10,338 nt of DNA from Clostridia bacterium (GTDB lineage Bacteria > Bacillota > Clostridia > Oscillospirales > Acutalibacteraceae), in NCBI GenBank assembly GCA_017552845.1, contig JAFZOE010000358.1, forward strand, positions 1-10,338, read 5' to 3'. A model generated the notes under the pieces. That model searched no databases and was not told the DNA's origin. It saw only the letters and a program-made list of their open reading frames with translations. Position numbers and translations under genes: made by a program. Of this stretch, positions 1 through 7,291 are shown piece after piece; the stretch's first letter is position 1; each line of letters begins with the position of its first letter.

Positions 1-423
1 CGCGGCGCTTTCGCTGCCGTAGAGCTTCTGCTTGACGGTATCATCGAATGTATAGAGCACTAGGCGGTCGGTTTCGCGCAGAGTCTTGAGTACCTCGAGC
101 AAGGCATCCTTCTGAGCCTTGAAATGCTCCTCGGATAATGATTTCGATGTGTCAATCATGATTATCCACTCGATTGACGCGGTCTCCTTGCGGAAATCGG
201 TCGTGATGAGGCTCTGACCGTTGAGCGTGCCAGTAATCTGAGACGCTCTGGTTTTATCATAGGTTCCCGGAGGCGCCGCGACCTTGACATCGAGCTCTGG
301 CAGATTCTCATCGATGCCCGTAATATTCGCCGCGAATGCAGGCACGAATACTCCGAGCGCGATTACAATCGATAATAATAAAGTCAATGTTCTTTTCATT
401 TGCTTTATTGCCATCTTACACAT
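1..423 (-). CDS. Secreted von Willebrand factor A (VWA) domain protein, N-terminal part only
   Basis: The gene runs off the left edge, so only the first 141 codons are visible. Residues 1-31 look like a secretion signal: basic start (K3, K7, K10, R11), a hydrophobic core (about 13-28), and an AFA/AN cleavage site near residue 31. A stretch of about 50 residues follows, then a VWA fold begins with the strand WIIMID and the metal-binding (MIDAS) motif DTSKS, where D91, S93 and S95 fit DxSxS. The later segment DRLVLYTFDD fits the second core strand of a VWA domain. VWA domains bind protein ligands through a divalent metal; the partner here is unknown. The start at 423 was chosen because AGGAG lies five bases upstream. 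ATGs at 414 and 399 would also leave a signal peptide but lack such a site. A promoter lies just upstream. Function beyond an exported binding protein is not recognisable. Confidence 0.85.
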   Translation of the reverse strand, partial: MCKMAIKQMKRTLTLLLSIVIALGVFVPAFAANITGIDENLPELDVKVAAPPGTYDKTRASQITGTLNGQSLITTDFRKETASIEWIIMIDTSKSLSEEHFKAQKDALLEVLKTLRETDRLVLYTFDDTVKQKLYGSESAA

Positions 424-455
424 TTCAACTCCTGTAAGAATACTTTAACTATTTT

Positions 456-484
456 ATTATATCATATATTATATAAAAATCAAA
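456..484 (-). promoter_or_regulatory. Sigma-A type promoter for the VWA gene
   Basis: Read on the minus strand, a -35 box TTGATT (483-478; TTTGAT if shifted by one base) is separated by 16-17 bases from a perfect TATAAT (461-456). Transcription would start near 450, about 27 bases before the start codon. I see no hairpin terminator after the upstream glycosidase, so that transcript may also enter this gene. Confidence 0.65.
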
Positions 485-511
485 TACTTTTTGAAAACAT
501 CCGCAAAGCTC

Positions 512-2173
512 TCAGTATTCCCCTCTCAGAAGCATCAGCACGAAGCTTGCCGACCAGTTGTAATCGGTAATCGCGTGATACTTTTTGCGGTAATCGGGGA
601 CCTCGGGCTGAGGGCCTTTTCTGTTGAGATGCCAAGGCGCCGTCTTATCCTCGGCATCATAGAATTCAAAGACATTGCCGGTAAGCTCAAACCATTTGTT
701 GACCTTTTCGAGAGTGGTGCGGGCAAGCGAACCGGCAAGCTCTGTATAACCGTATCTTTTAAGGCCCGAAATGATAAAATAATTATAATTGAGCCAGGTG
801 CAGCCGCGCCACATATCCGCGCCGTAAAACTCATTGTCCCGCGCAATGCTCGGGACCGGCATTTCAGATGCGAATTTATCCTTATCAAGCAGAAGGGAAA
901 CGAGCTTTCCGGCGCGCTCCTCATCACAAATTCCCGCGAAAAGCGGCAGGAACGATGAGCAGGTCAGCGCTCCGTTAAGGCCGCCCGAGAATTCCCTGTC
1001 GGTATAAGCTCCGGCATTTTCATCCCAGAGAAGAGAATTGATTTTCTCCGCCGTTTCATCGGCGAGCTGTCTGAATTCTTCCGATTTTTCACTCTCGCCG
1101 AGAATCGAATAAATCTCCGCCAGACAGCGGCAGTCATTTGCCATAAAGCAGGAGCAGTCGATTGCATCGAGCGTTTCGGTAGTATCAAAACGCGGGGAAT
1201 TATCCATTCCGCTCTCGTCGCACCGGCAGCGCGTATTTGCAAAATCGGTTTTCCACTCATAAAGACCGTTTTTATTCAGATCTCTGTTTTCGGTAAACCA
1301 GAGGAGAAAAGCGGCAATTTTATCGGCACTATAAGCGAGAAAAGATTTATCGCCGTCTTTTTTATAAACGCTCAGCGCCGCCAGGGCAATAACCTGCGGT
1401 TGAGTAATATCCGATATATTCTCGCGGCTCTTTATCATATGGGGAATGAAGCCGTCCTCCCTCTGACACTGCAGAACGGCCCTGATTGAATCCTTCGCGA
1501 GCGCAGCATCATAGTCCGCAATTGCCATGGCGTGAAACATGGAATCCCAGAGCCAGATATGGCGGTGAGGAAGGCGGTCGGGAGTCGTTGAGCGGCAGTT
1601 GATTCCGCCCTGAGGTGAATAGACGTTTACCTTATTTATTGAGAGACATTTATAATAGAGTTTTTCGAATCCGGGATATTCGCATGCGGGCATTTTTCGG
1701 TAGTAATCAAGCCGCTTTTCGCAAATTACATCTATATCGGCATTGATTTTTTCCTCCGAGGCGGCGAGCGCTGTTTCCTCCGATTTTTCACGGCAAAAAG
1801 CGAATCTTCTGCCGCTCGTTAGAAGGCAGTAGCAAAAGCCGTCGGCTGAAAGAATGCGGGCGTTTCCAGTTGCTTTGACCGGAGCGTTTTTCTCGGAAAA
1901 AATACTGATTTCATTTACAAAAAATCCGAGCACGGTATTCTTATCGTAAAATACAATTTTTACTTCCCCGCCCGTTATCACATCCGAAAAAACGGCATCG
2001 AATTTCTCAATCTCACAGGGAACGGAAAGAGTCACTGCATCGGGCGCGTCAAAACGAATGCTTATCTTTCCGGGCATAAGCATACCGACGAAATCCTCGT
2101 CATGGGAGTTTTCGCCGTCAATTCCGCTGAATGCAAAAAGCTGGCCGTAGCCGTAATAATCGGGGAAGTTCAT
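512..2173 (-). CDS. GH63/GH37-like (alpha/alpha)6-barrel glycoside hydrolase, probably cytoplasmic
   Basis: The 553-residue product has the marks of the clan GH-G glycosidases (trehalase, glucosidase I, YgjK and mannosylglycerate hydrolase relatives), which invert alpha-glycosidic bonds. Residue numbers here count from a GTG three codons further upstream. WLWDS (210-214) carries the likely catalytic acid D213. GMDNSPRFD (325-333) is a typical substrate-pocket motif. WRGCTWLNYNY (458-468) matches the family's RGPxW-NY segment. E506 in FEFYD is my candidate catalytic base. The first 180 residues or so are probably a beta-sandwich domain. There is no signal peptide, so it should act on imported oligosaccharide. 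The substrate cannot be named. The start at 2173 is preferred over the GTG at 2182 because GAGGTGA lies five bases before it and the GTG sits inside that site. Six cysteines in three CxC pairs (319/321, 343/345, 351/353) are unusual. It has its own promoter, divergent from the phosphoesterase. Confidence 0.85.
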   Translation of the reverse strand: MNFPDYYGYGQLFAFSGIDGENSHDEDFVGMLMPGKISIRFDAPDAVTLSVPCEIEKFDAVFSDVITGGEVKIVFYDKNTVLGFFVNEISIFSEKNAPVKATGNARILSADGFCYCLLTSGRRFAFCREKSEETALAASEEKINADIDVICEKRLDYYRKMPACEYPGFEKLYYKCLSINKVNVYSPQGGINCRSTTPDRLPHRHIWLWDSMFHAMAIADYDAALAKDSIRAVLQCQREDGFIPHMIKSRENISDITQPQVIALAALSVYKKDGDKSFLAYSADKIAAFLLWFTENRDLNKNGLYEWKTDFANTRCRCDESGMDNSPRFDTTETLDAIDCSCFMANDCRCLAEIYSILGESEKSEEFRQLADETAEKINSLLWDENAGAYTDREFSGGLNGALTCSSFLPLFAGICDEERAGKLVSLLLDKDKFASEMPVPSIARDNEFYGADMWRGCTWLNYNYFIISGLKRYGYTELAGSLARTTLEKVNKWFELTGNVFEFYDAEDKTAPWHLNRKGPQPEVPDYRKKYHAITDYNWSASFVLMLLRGEY

Positions 2174-2191
2174 ACCGTTCACCTCACCCCT

Positions 2192-2219
2192 ATTATATAT
2201 TATGAAGATAAAAAGTCAA
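2192..2219 (-). promoter_or_regulatory. Sigma-A type promoter for the glycosidase gene
   Basis: On the minus strand, TTGACT (2219-2214), a 16-base spacer and TATAAT (2197-2192) form a near-consensus promoter. The expected transcript start near 2185 leaves a leader of only about 12 bases before the ATG at 2173, barely enough for the ribosome site GAGGTGA (2185-2179). It faces away from the phosphoesterase promoter. Confidence 0.7.
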
Positions 2220-2246
2220 TCCGAATAAAAAATATACCGAAAAATA

Positions 2247-2275
2247 TTGAATTATTCACAGATTTTGAGTATGAT
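2247..2275 (+). promoter_or_regulatory. Sigma-A type promoter for the metallophosphoesterase gene
   Basis: TTGAAT (2247-2252), a 17-base spacer and TATGAT (2270-2275) give a good promoter. Transcription should begin near 2282. The ribosome site AAAGGAG (2293-2299) and the ATG at 2308 follow. The -35 boxes of this promoter and of the divergent glycosidase promoter are 27 bases apart, close enough for one regulator to influence both. Confidence 0.65.
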
Positions 2276-2307
2276 TAAAGCATAAAAACAATAAAGGAGC
2301 GGTCAAA

Positions 2308-3408
2308 ATGAAAAAGGGTAAAATAATCAAAATTATTATCTGCGTTCTGCTCGTAGTTCTTATCGCAGGCGGCGCAATCGCATACTCTCAGCTCCCGCAT
2401 CCGCTGAATTACAAAATCAAGGATATAGAGCCGCTCAATCACGACACGGTCACAATAACCGCCGACGATACTGACAGCGTAACCCTGCAAAAGAATGACG
2501 GCGGGCCGTTCAGAATTCTGCTCTTGACCGATATGCATCTTGACGGCAAAAACAAGACCTCGAATGTAACAATAGGAAATATGATTGCCGCGATTCAGAA
2601 GGAAAACCCGGATCTTGTGCTCTTGGGCGGCGACAATGTCACCAGCGCATTCAACACTAAGCGCTCGCATCAGCTGGCTGAAATCTTCGAAAAGCTCGGC
2701 GTTTACTGGGGCGGCATTCTCGGCAATCACGAAGGAGACAATCCTTATTCGATTACACGCGAAAAGATGGTCGATATCTTCTCATCCTATGACAGATGCA
2801 TTATGAGAAAAGGCGTTGCCGACATCGACGGAAACTGCAACTACGCGATAAACCTGCTCGATAAGGATGGCAACCATCTTGAAACGATATTCTGCCTTGA
2901 TACATTTGACGAGCTGAATGACGAACAGATAAAGTTTTATAATTATACCGGCGACAGAACACCTTATGACGGCGCTCATGAGAATCAAGTGGAATGGTTC
3001 AAAAACAAAGCCGCCGCCCTCAAAAAGGATTACGGCGATGAATACAAGTCAATAATGCTCATGCATATTCCGCTTCCCGAGATGGGCGACGCCGCCGAGG
3101 AAGGCAACTTCTATATCGGCGATAAGCAAGAGGGAGTATGCTCCACCGTATTCAACATAGGACTCTTTGACGCAATGAAGGAAGCGGGCGTTTCGGCCGC
3201 ATATTTTGGCCACGATCACAAGAATAATTTCGGCGTTGAGGTTGACGGAATCAAGCTCTGCTATCTTGAAACCTCAGGCTACGGCTCATACGGCTTCAAC
3301 AGAGACGGCCTGCCCGAAAGCGAATGGCTCCAGGGATACTCAATTCTGGAAATCCTGCCGGATACAGACTCTTTCACGCAATACAGATATTACGATGCGC
3401 TGAAATAA
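2308..3408 (+). CDS. Membrane-anchored calcineurin-type metallophosphoesterase
   Basis: The 366-residue product starts with KKGK and a hydrophobic segment (about 6-25) with no clear cleavage site, so it is probably an N-terminal anchor with the enzyme outside. The full set of two-metal phosphoesterase motifs is present in order: DMH (D75, H77), GGDN (D109, N110), GNHE (N140, H141), MHIP (H253) and GHDH (H302, H304). The closest known relatives by motif pattern are the Dcr2/purple-acid-phosphatase-29-like group, which hydrolyse phosphate esters. The true substrate could be a phosphomonoester, a phosphodiester or a lipid-linked phosphate; the sequence does not decide. The start is supported by AAAGGAG eight bases upstream. 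It is a single-gene unit with its own promoter and a strong hairpin terminator just after the stop codon. Confidence 0.88.
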   Translation: MKKGKIIKIIICVLLVVLIAGGAIAYSQLPHPLNYKIKDIEPLNHDTVTITADDTDSVTLQKNDGGPFRILLLTDMHLDGKNKTSNVTIGNMIAAIQKENPDLVLLGGDNVTSAFNTKRSHQLAEIFEKLGVYWGGILGNHEGDNPYSITREKMVDIFSSYDRCIMRKGVADIDGNCNYAINLLDKDGNHLETIFCLDTFDELNDEQIKFYNYTGDRTPYDGAHENQVEWFKNKAAALKKDYGDEYKSIMLMHIPLPEMGDAAEEGNFYIGDKQEGVCSTVFNIGLFDAMKEAGVSAAYFGHDHKNNFGVEVDGIKLCYLETSGYGSYGFNRDGLPESEWLQGYSILEILPDTDSFTQYRYYDALK

Positions 3409-3415
3409 AAAGCAT

Positions 3416-3444
3416 AAACTCCCGCAGAAAATCTGCGGGAGTTT
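3416..3444. terminator. Two-way hairpin terminator between convergent genes
   Basis: A perfect 13-base-pair stem (3416-3428 with 3432-3444) encloses the loop AAA. On the plus strand the stem ends in TTTT, eight bases after the phosphoesterase stop codon begins its trailer. On the minus strand the stem is followed by ATGCTTTTTATTT, which would end ispE transcripts. One hairpin therefore serves both genes. Confidence 0.9.
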
Positions 3445-3458
3445 TGATAATCTAATAA

Positions 3459-4298
3459 TTAAACCGTTTCGGTAATGAAAACTTTTCCGTATTTTTCGCC
3501 GAGGTCGGCTGCGGCCGCTTCGGCGTCTTCTTTATTCTCAAAAAGGCCGAATACGGTCGGTCCGCTGCCGCTCATCTGGGCGAGCGAAACGTTGTGAAGG
3601 CGCATAATACGCTTGATTTCGACCCTTTCGGGCACTTCGACAACCTGCTCGAACACATTGCCGGCATATTTGCAGATACCCTCAAAATCCCCCTTCTCAC
3701 AGCAATCCATAATCTTTACGCTGTCGGGGTGATAGAGATAGACCTCATCGGCATCTGCATAGGCTTTGGCGGTTGATACACCTCTTTCGGGTTTCACAAG
3801 CAGAACAAAGCACTTTTTCAGCGGTTTCACCTGCGAGATTATACCACCCGTATTCTGGACTATGCAGGTGCCGCCGACTGTGCAGAACGGAACGTCGCTG
3901 CCGACTTTAAGGCCGAGAGAGCAGAGTTCGCCCGAACTCAGATTGGTTTCAAACAATTCGTTCATTCCCCTGAGAACCGCCGCTGCATCCGCGCTGCCGC
4001 CTGCGAGCCCGGCTTCATGGGGAATATTCTTTTCTATATCGATTTTTATTCCCGATCTGATATTTGTATATTCAAAAAATACCTTCGCCGCTTTATAAGC
4101 GGTGTTTTTTTCATCGGTCGGGATATCTGAATCGCTGCAGGTGAGCGCGATTCCGCTCTCCGCTTTTTCGAGAGTGACAGTATCGCAGAGCCCGACCGTC
4201 TGCATCACCATAAAGAGAGAATGGTAGCCGTTATCGAGCTTGCGGAGTATATCGAGAAATATATTTATTTTTGCCGGAGCGCTGACTGTGATTTTCAT
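3459..4298 (-). CDS. ispE: 4-diphosphocytidyl-2-C-methyl-D-erythritol kinase
   Basis: IspE phosphorylates the 2-hydroxyl of CDP-methylerythritol with ATP, the fourth step of the non-mevalonate (MEP) route to isoprenoids, in the cytoplasm. The 279-residue product has the normal family length and all GHMP-kinase marks: SAPAKIN at the start with K10, the ATP-binding glycine-rich motif PHEAGLAGGSADAAA (93-107), GSDVPFC with the expected catalytic aspartate D135, and the C-terminal SGSGPTVFGLF loop. K10 and D135 match the positions of the catalytic pair known from E. coli IspE. The ATG at 4298 is chosen because MKITVSAPAKIN is the family's usual start; a GTG at 4307 would add three residues. Neither has a clear ribosome site, unlike the other genes here. 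The gene is alone on its strand, with a promoter upstream and the shared hairpin terminator downstream. Confidence 0.95.
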   Translation of the reverse strand: MKITVSAPAKINIFLDILRKLDNGYHSLFMVMQTVGLCDTVTLEKAESGIALTCSDSDIPTDEKNTAYKAAKVFFEYTNIRSGIKIDIEKNIPHEAGLAGGSADAAAVLRGMNELFETNLSSGELCSLGLKVGSDVPFCTVGGTCIVQNTGGIISQVKPLKKCFVLLVKPERGVSTAKAYADADEVYLYHPDSVKIMDCCEKGDFEGICKYAGNVFEQVVEVPERVEIKRIMRLHNVSLAQMSGSGPTVFGLFENKEDAEAAAADLGEKYGKVFITETV

Positions 4299-4327
4299 AA
4301 TAAACACATCATTTCGATTGTTTTGTG

Positions 4328-4355
4328 ACTATACTATACCACATATTCCGCTCAA
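4328..4355 (-). promoter_or_regulatory. Probable promoter for ispE
   Basis: On the minus strand, TTGAGC (4355-4350) and TATAGT (4333-4328) are separated by 16 bases. A second TATAGT overlaps at 4338-4333 but is badly spaced from any -35 box. The predicted transcript start near 4321 gives a leader of about 23 bases without a recognisable ribosome site. Confidence 0.5.
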
Positions 4356-4379
4356 ATAATACCCCAAAAGAAAAAAATA

Positions 4380-4408
4380 TTGAGTATTTTATAAAAATAT
4401 GATAAAAT
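4380..4408 (+). promoter_or_regulatory. Promoter for the rmlD-M23-MBL cluster
   Basis: TTGAGT (4380-4385), a 17-base spacer and TAAAAT (4403-4408) form a plausible sigma-A promoter. The expected transcript start near 4415 lies downstream of an in-frame ATG at 4399, which supports the rmlD start at 4447 instead. No other promoter or terminator is obvious until the end of the third gene. Confidence 0.55.
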
Positions 4409-4446
4409 ATAGTGTAATTTTGATTATGCCCGAAAGGAATTTATAT

Positions 4447-5286
4447 ATGAAAATAGTTGTTACGGGCTCAAACGGCATGCTCGGCTCTGATGTTGTCTGC
4501 GCTCTCAGAGAGCGGGGCCACGAAGTTGTCGGCTGCGATCTGCCGGAATTTGATGTTACGGACAGAATCGGAATTCAGCAGTTTATCCGCAATGAGAAGC
4601 CGGGCGCCGTGATTCATCTGGCGGCATATACGGCGGTCGATAAAGCGGAGGAAGAAAGAGCGCAGTGCTTTGCCGTCAACACGCTCGGCGCGAGAAATAT
4701 TGCCTGCATCTGCAACGCAATCGGCGCTAAGCTCCTCTACACGAGCACCGACTATGTATTCGGCGGCGAAGGTGAAGAGCCGTTTGAAACCTATTCTCCG
4801 GTAAACCCGCTGAACCACTATGGCAAAACCAAGGCCGACGGCGAGGAGAAGATAAGGCATTACTGCCCCGATTCATTTATTCTCAGAATCTGCTGGACCT
4901 ACGGAAAAAACGGAAAGAATTTTGTCGATACGATGCTGACCCTTGCGGACAGGCAGAGCGAAATCAAGGCTGTTGACGATCAGACCGGCTCGCCGACTTA
5001 CACAAAGGATCTTGCAAAGCTCATCTGCGATATGATTGAAACAGATAAATTCGGAACCTATCATGCGTCAAGCGAGGGCTTCTGCACAAGATATGAATTC
5101 ATGAAAGAAATCATGCGTCTCGCGGGCAAAGATATTAAAGCTATCCCCGCAAAATCGGAGGATTTTCCGACGCCGGCAAAAAGGCCGCATAATTCGCGCC
5201 TTTCGAAGAAATCACTCGACGAGGCCGGATTTGACCGCCTGCCCGGCTGGAAGAAATCACTTGCAAAATACTTAAAGGATAAGTAA
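4447..5286 (+). CDS. rmlD: dTDP-4-dehydrorhamnose reductase-like (RmlD/RfbD) enzyme
   Basis: RmlD reduces dTDP-4-keto-L-rhamnose to dTDP-L-rhamnose with NAD(P)H, the last step of rhamnose donor synthesis for cell-surface glycans. The 279-residue product has the normal length. It opens with a Rossmann nucleotide-binding motif TGSNGMLG (6-13), then VIHLAAYTAVDKAE (55-68), the catalytic STD segment (S100-D102) and YGKTK with Y125 and K129. Two features seen in RmlD proteins follow: DQTGSPT (178-184) and RPHNSRL (246-252). The start at 4447 has AAAGGA eight bases upstream. An ATG at 4399 would add 16 residues unlike the family and lies within the promoter. No rmlA, rmlB or rmlC is visible, so rhamnose is likely but a related deoxysugar is possible. 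The M23 gene follows after 28 bases in the same direction. Confidence 0.88.
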   Translation: MKIVVTGSNGMLGSDVVCALRERGHEVVGCDLPEFDVTDRIGIQQFIRNEKPGAVIHLAAYTAVDKAEEERAQCFAVNTLGARNIACICNAIGAKLLYTSTDYVFGGEGEEPFETYSPVNPLNHYGKTKADGEEKIRHYCPDSFILRICWTYGKNGKNFVDTMLTLADRQSEIKAVDDQTGSPTYTKDLAKLICDMIETDKFGTYHASSEGFCTRYEFMKEIMRLAGKDIKAIPAKSEDFPTPAKRPHNSRLSKKSLDEAGFDRLPGWKKSLAKYLKDK

Positions 5287-5314
5287 TTTACAACCTTGCT
5301 TTTTTGGAGTTAAT

Positions 5315-7276
5315 ATGGCACAGGACAAAGACAACAAAAAAGTGAATAATGACGAAGCCGTCTCACCGGAGGAGAGCCTCTATGATGAGATGGTCGGCAG
5401 CGCGCGCGAAATAGCCGAGGAATTTGCCGAGGGCGACCTTTCGCGTGAGGAACTGCTGCGCCGCGAAGCCGAACGTAAAAAGGAGCGAGAGATGGAGGCC
5501 ATCAGGGCCGATATCGAGCGCCGCTATACGCAGGAGGTCGACGAGGCAATCAAGAAGGCGGATATTGCCGCGGGAGTTGAAAAACCCGAGCCAAAAACCG
5601 CGAAACTTGATGAGATGATTGACCTCGGCGCATTTTCAAATGACCCGGGCAAAAATGTCCGCAGGTCGAAGAAAAAGAAGGCGAAAAAGCGTAAAAAGCG
5701 CCCGGTTGAGTATATTGAACTCGAAGAAAAGAGCCCGCTCTATTATTTCATCTATTCGCTCGGCGATGCGGTTTCCCATTTCATCACATCTGCAGGCGGA
5801 GATCTGCTCGCCCTGCTCTTTGTGCCTTTTGTGAAACTACGCAATTCCGTCAAAGATTCCGTGACAAGCAGACGCATGTCATCGGGCGGGCGCAGAAAAA
5901 GACTCGGAGAAGAGGCGAAAACTTTCCGCTCCGAGATTCATTCCTCGGTCGGCAATATTATCAAATCACTGCGCCATCCCCTCTCCACCCCCGCAGTTAT
6001 ATGGCACTATTTCAAAAAAGCGGTTGACAGGCATACCCTTCTGCTGAAAACCATCGGCAATATCGCCCTGCCCGTTATTTCAGTTATAATACTCATTTTC
6101 GTTTTCAGCTACTGGAAAAACGTCACTTTCGCTTTGAAGGTTATATACAACGACGAGAGCATCGGCTATATCAGCGATGAGTCGGTTTTCATAGAAGCGA
6201 AAGAAATGGTTATGGACCGTCTCAGGTCAAACAGCATAACCTCGGAGCAGACAACTCAGGCGGCAGGCAATCTCAATGCCGGCTATGAGCTCGCGGTCGT
6301 CTCCTATGACGAGCTAAATGACGCGAGAACGATATCGGATAAAATGATTGAAAACTCCGCGGAAAACCTTACACACGCCTGCGGAATATATATTGATGAC
6401 AGATTCATCTGCGCCGTCAAGAACGAGGCGGACGCAAAGACCGTATTCTATAACATTCTCGCCCCTTATGAGGAGCAGGCTCAGGCAAACGGCTATGTGG
6501 TCGGCTTCCTGCAGGAGATTGACTACGTCCAGGGCCTCTACCGCGATGAGGACGATGTGATGTGGGATGCCTCGGATCTGGAAACATATATCAATACCCA
6601 TAATATGATAAACATCAAGAAGAGCGTCAGCACTTCCGAAGTTGTCGAAGTCCCGTATGCGACAGTCACGACCCGCGATGTCACAAAATACAGCGGATAC
6701 AGAGTAGTCCGCCAGCAGGGCGTTTACGGCAAGAAGAGAGTCACGACAACTCAGGTATATATTGACGATATTCTCAGCAACACCTACAGCGTCGATGAGG
6801 TTCTGATAGCTCCGACAGAAGAAATAATCGTGGTCGGAACAAAGACCACCTACGGCGGCGTATATATCGGCCAGGCATCGTCAATGGGCTTCCTCTGGCC
6901 CGCTCCGCACTGCCACTATATCTCTTCGCCCTACGGCTGGAGAAGCAGCGGCTGGCACAAGGGAGTTGACCTTTGCACCAATAACGGCACAGCCCGCGGA
7001 ACGCCTGTCATCGCCTCAAGAAGCGGTGTGGTCGAAGTGGTTCAGCACAGCTCATCCGGCTACGGCAATATGATACTTATCAATCACGGAGACGGCTACA
7101 AGACCAGATACGCCCACCTGCTCGAGGGCTCGATAACAGTCCGCATGGGCGAGGTCGTTGAGGGCGGCAAGACCATCGGCAGAGTCGGCTCAACCGGCAC
7201 CTCGAGCGGCCCGCACCGTCCTTTTGAGGTGATCTACAACGGCGAAACCCAGAACCCCGTAAACTTCATTTCATAG
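5315..7276 (+). CDS. Membrane-anchored G5-M23 (LytM-type) protein with an altered zinc site
   Basis: The 653-residue product has four parts. Residues 1-243 are highly charged and probably cytoplasmic, with a helical, likely coiled-coil stretch (about 30-85) and a basic patch of Lys/Arg at 116-129; a moderately hydrophobic segment (about 154-173) is also present. Residues 244-266 form the clear membrane segment. Residues 270-435 are a clostridial-type linker region. A G5 domain (about 436-511) comes next, ending in VVGTK, followed by an M23 domain (about 527-653). M23 enzymes cut peptidoglycan cross-bridges outside the cell. H548 and D552 (HKGVD), H601 (YAHL) and H634 fit the active site, but the usual HxH reads HRP: P636 replaces the third zinc ligand. 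It may therefore be inactive, perhaps a regulator like EnvC or NlpD. The start follows GGAG by five bases. It sits between rmlD and the MBL gene. Confidence 0.87.
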   Translation: MAQDKDNKKVNNDEAVSPEESLYDEMVGSAREIAEEFAEGDLSREELLRREAERKKEREMEAIRADIERRYTQEVDEAIKKADIAAGVEKPEPKTAKLDEMIDLGAFSNDPGKNVRRSKKKKAKKRKKRPVEYIELEEKSPLYYFIYSLGDAVSHFITSAGGDLLALLFVPFVKLRNSVKDSVTSRRMSSGGRRKRLGEEAKTFRSEIHSSVGNIIKSLRHPLSTPAVIWHYFKKAVDRHTLLLKTIGNIALPVISVIILIFVFSYWKNVTFALKVIYNDESIGYISDESVFIEAKEMVMDRLRSNSITSEQTTQAAGNLNAGYELAVVSYDELNDARTISDKMIENSAENLTHACGIYIDDRFICAVKNEADAKTVFYNILAPYEEQAQANGYVVGFLQEIDYVQGLYRDEDDVMWDASDLETYINTHNMINIKKSVSTSEVVEVPYATVTTRDVTKYSGYRVVRQQGVYGKKRVTTTQVYIDDILSNTYSVDEVLIAPTEEIIVVGTKTTYGGVYIGQASSMGFLWPAPHCHYISSPYGWRSSGWHKGVDLCTNNGTARGTPVIASRSGVVEVVQHSSSGYGNMILINHGDGYKTRYAHLLEGSITVRMGEVVEGGKTIGRVGSTGTSSGPHRPFEVIYNGETQNPVNFIS

Positions 7277-7291
7277 TTTTTTGAGGAATAT

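Larger units (their letters stand above)
2174..2307. other. Divergent intergenic region between glycosidase and phosphoesterase
   Basis: This 134-base AT-rich gap holds back-to-back promoters and both ribosome sites. Between the two -35 boxes lies a direct repeat, CCGAATAAAAAATAT (2221-2235) and CCGAAAAATATT (2237-2248), spaced 16 bases apart at its CCGAA cores (2221 and 2237), which is a possible but unproven regulator site. Nothing else is evident. Confidence 0.5.
4299..4446. other. Divergent intergenic region between ispE and rmlD
   Basis: This 148-base AT-rich gap contains the ispE promoter on the minus strand and the rmlD promoter on the plus strand, with -35 boxes 24 bases apart. On the ispE side a five-codon reading frame (4312-4295, minus) ends in TGA overlapping the ispE ATG. 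I see no riboswitch-like structure. Confidence 0.5.

Noticed and set aside
491..958. 155-codon open frame on the plus strand
   Set aside because: It lies entirely opposite the glycosidase's conserved C-terminal region, has no ribosome site and shows no family features; it is a shadow frame.
2174..2182. GTG start at 2182 for the glycosidase
   Set aside because: It falls inside the best ribosome site for the ATG at 2173 and nearly at the predicted transcript start.
2275..2730. 151-codon open frame on the minus strand
   Set aside because: It runs opposite the phosphoesterase and its metal motifs, and its start lacks a promoter or ribosome site.
4399..4446. Upstream ATG extending rmlD by 16 codons
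   Set aside because: The added residues are unlike RmlD starts, there is no ribosome site, and the ATG lies upstream of the predicted transcript start.
4447..5286. Complete dTDP-rhamnose synthesis operon
   Set aside because: Only the last-step reductase is present; none of rmlA, rmlB or rmlC is in the window.
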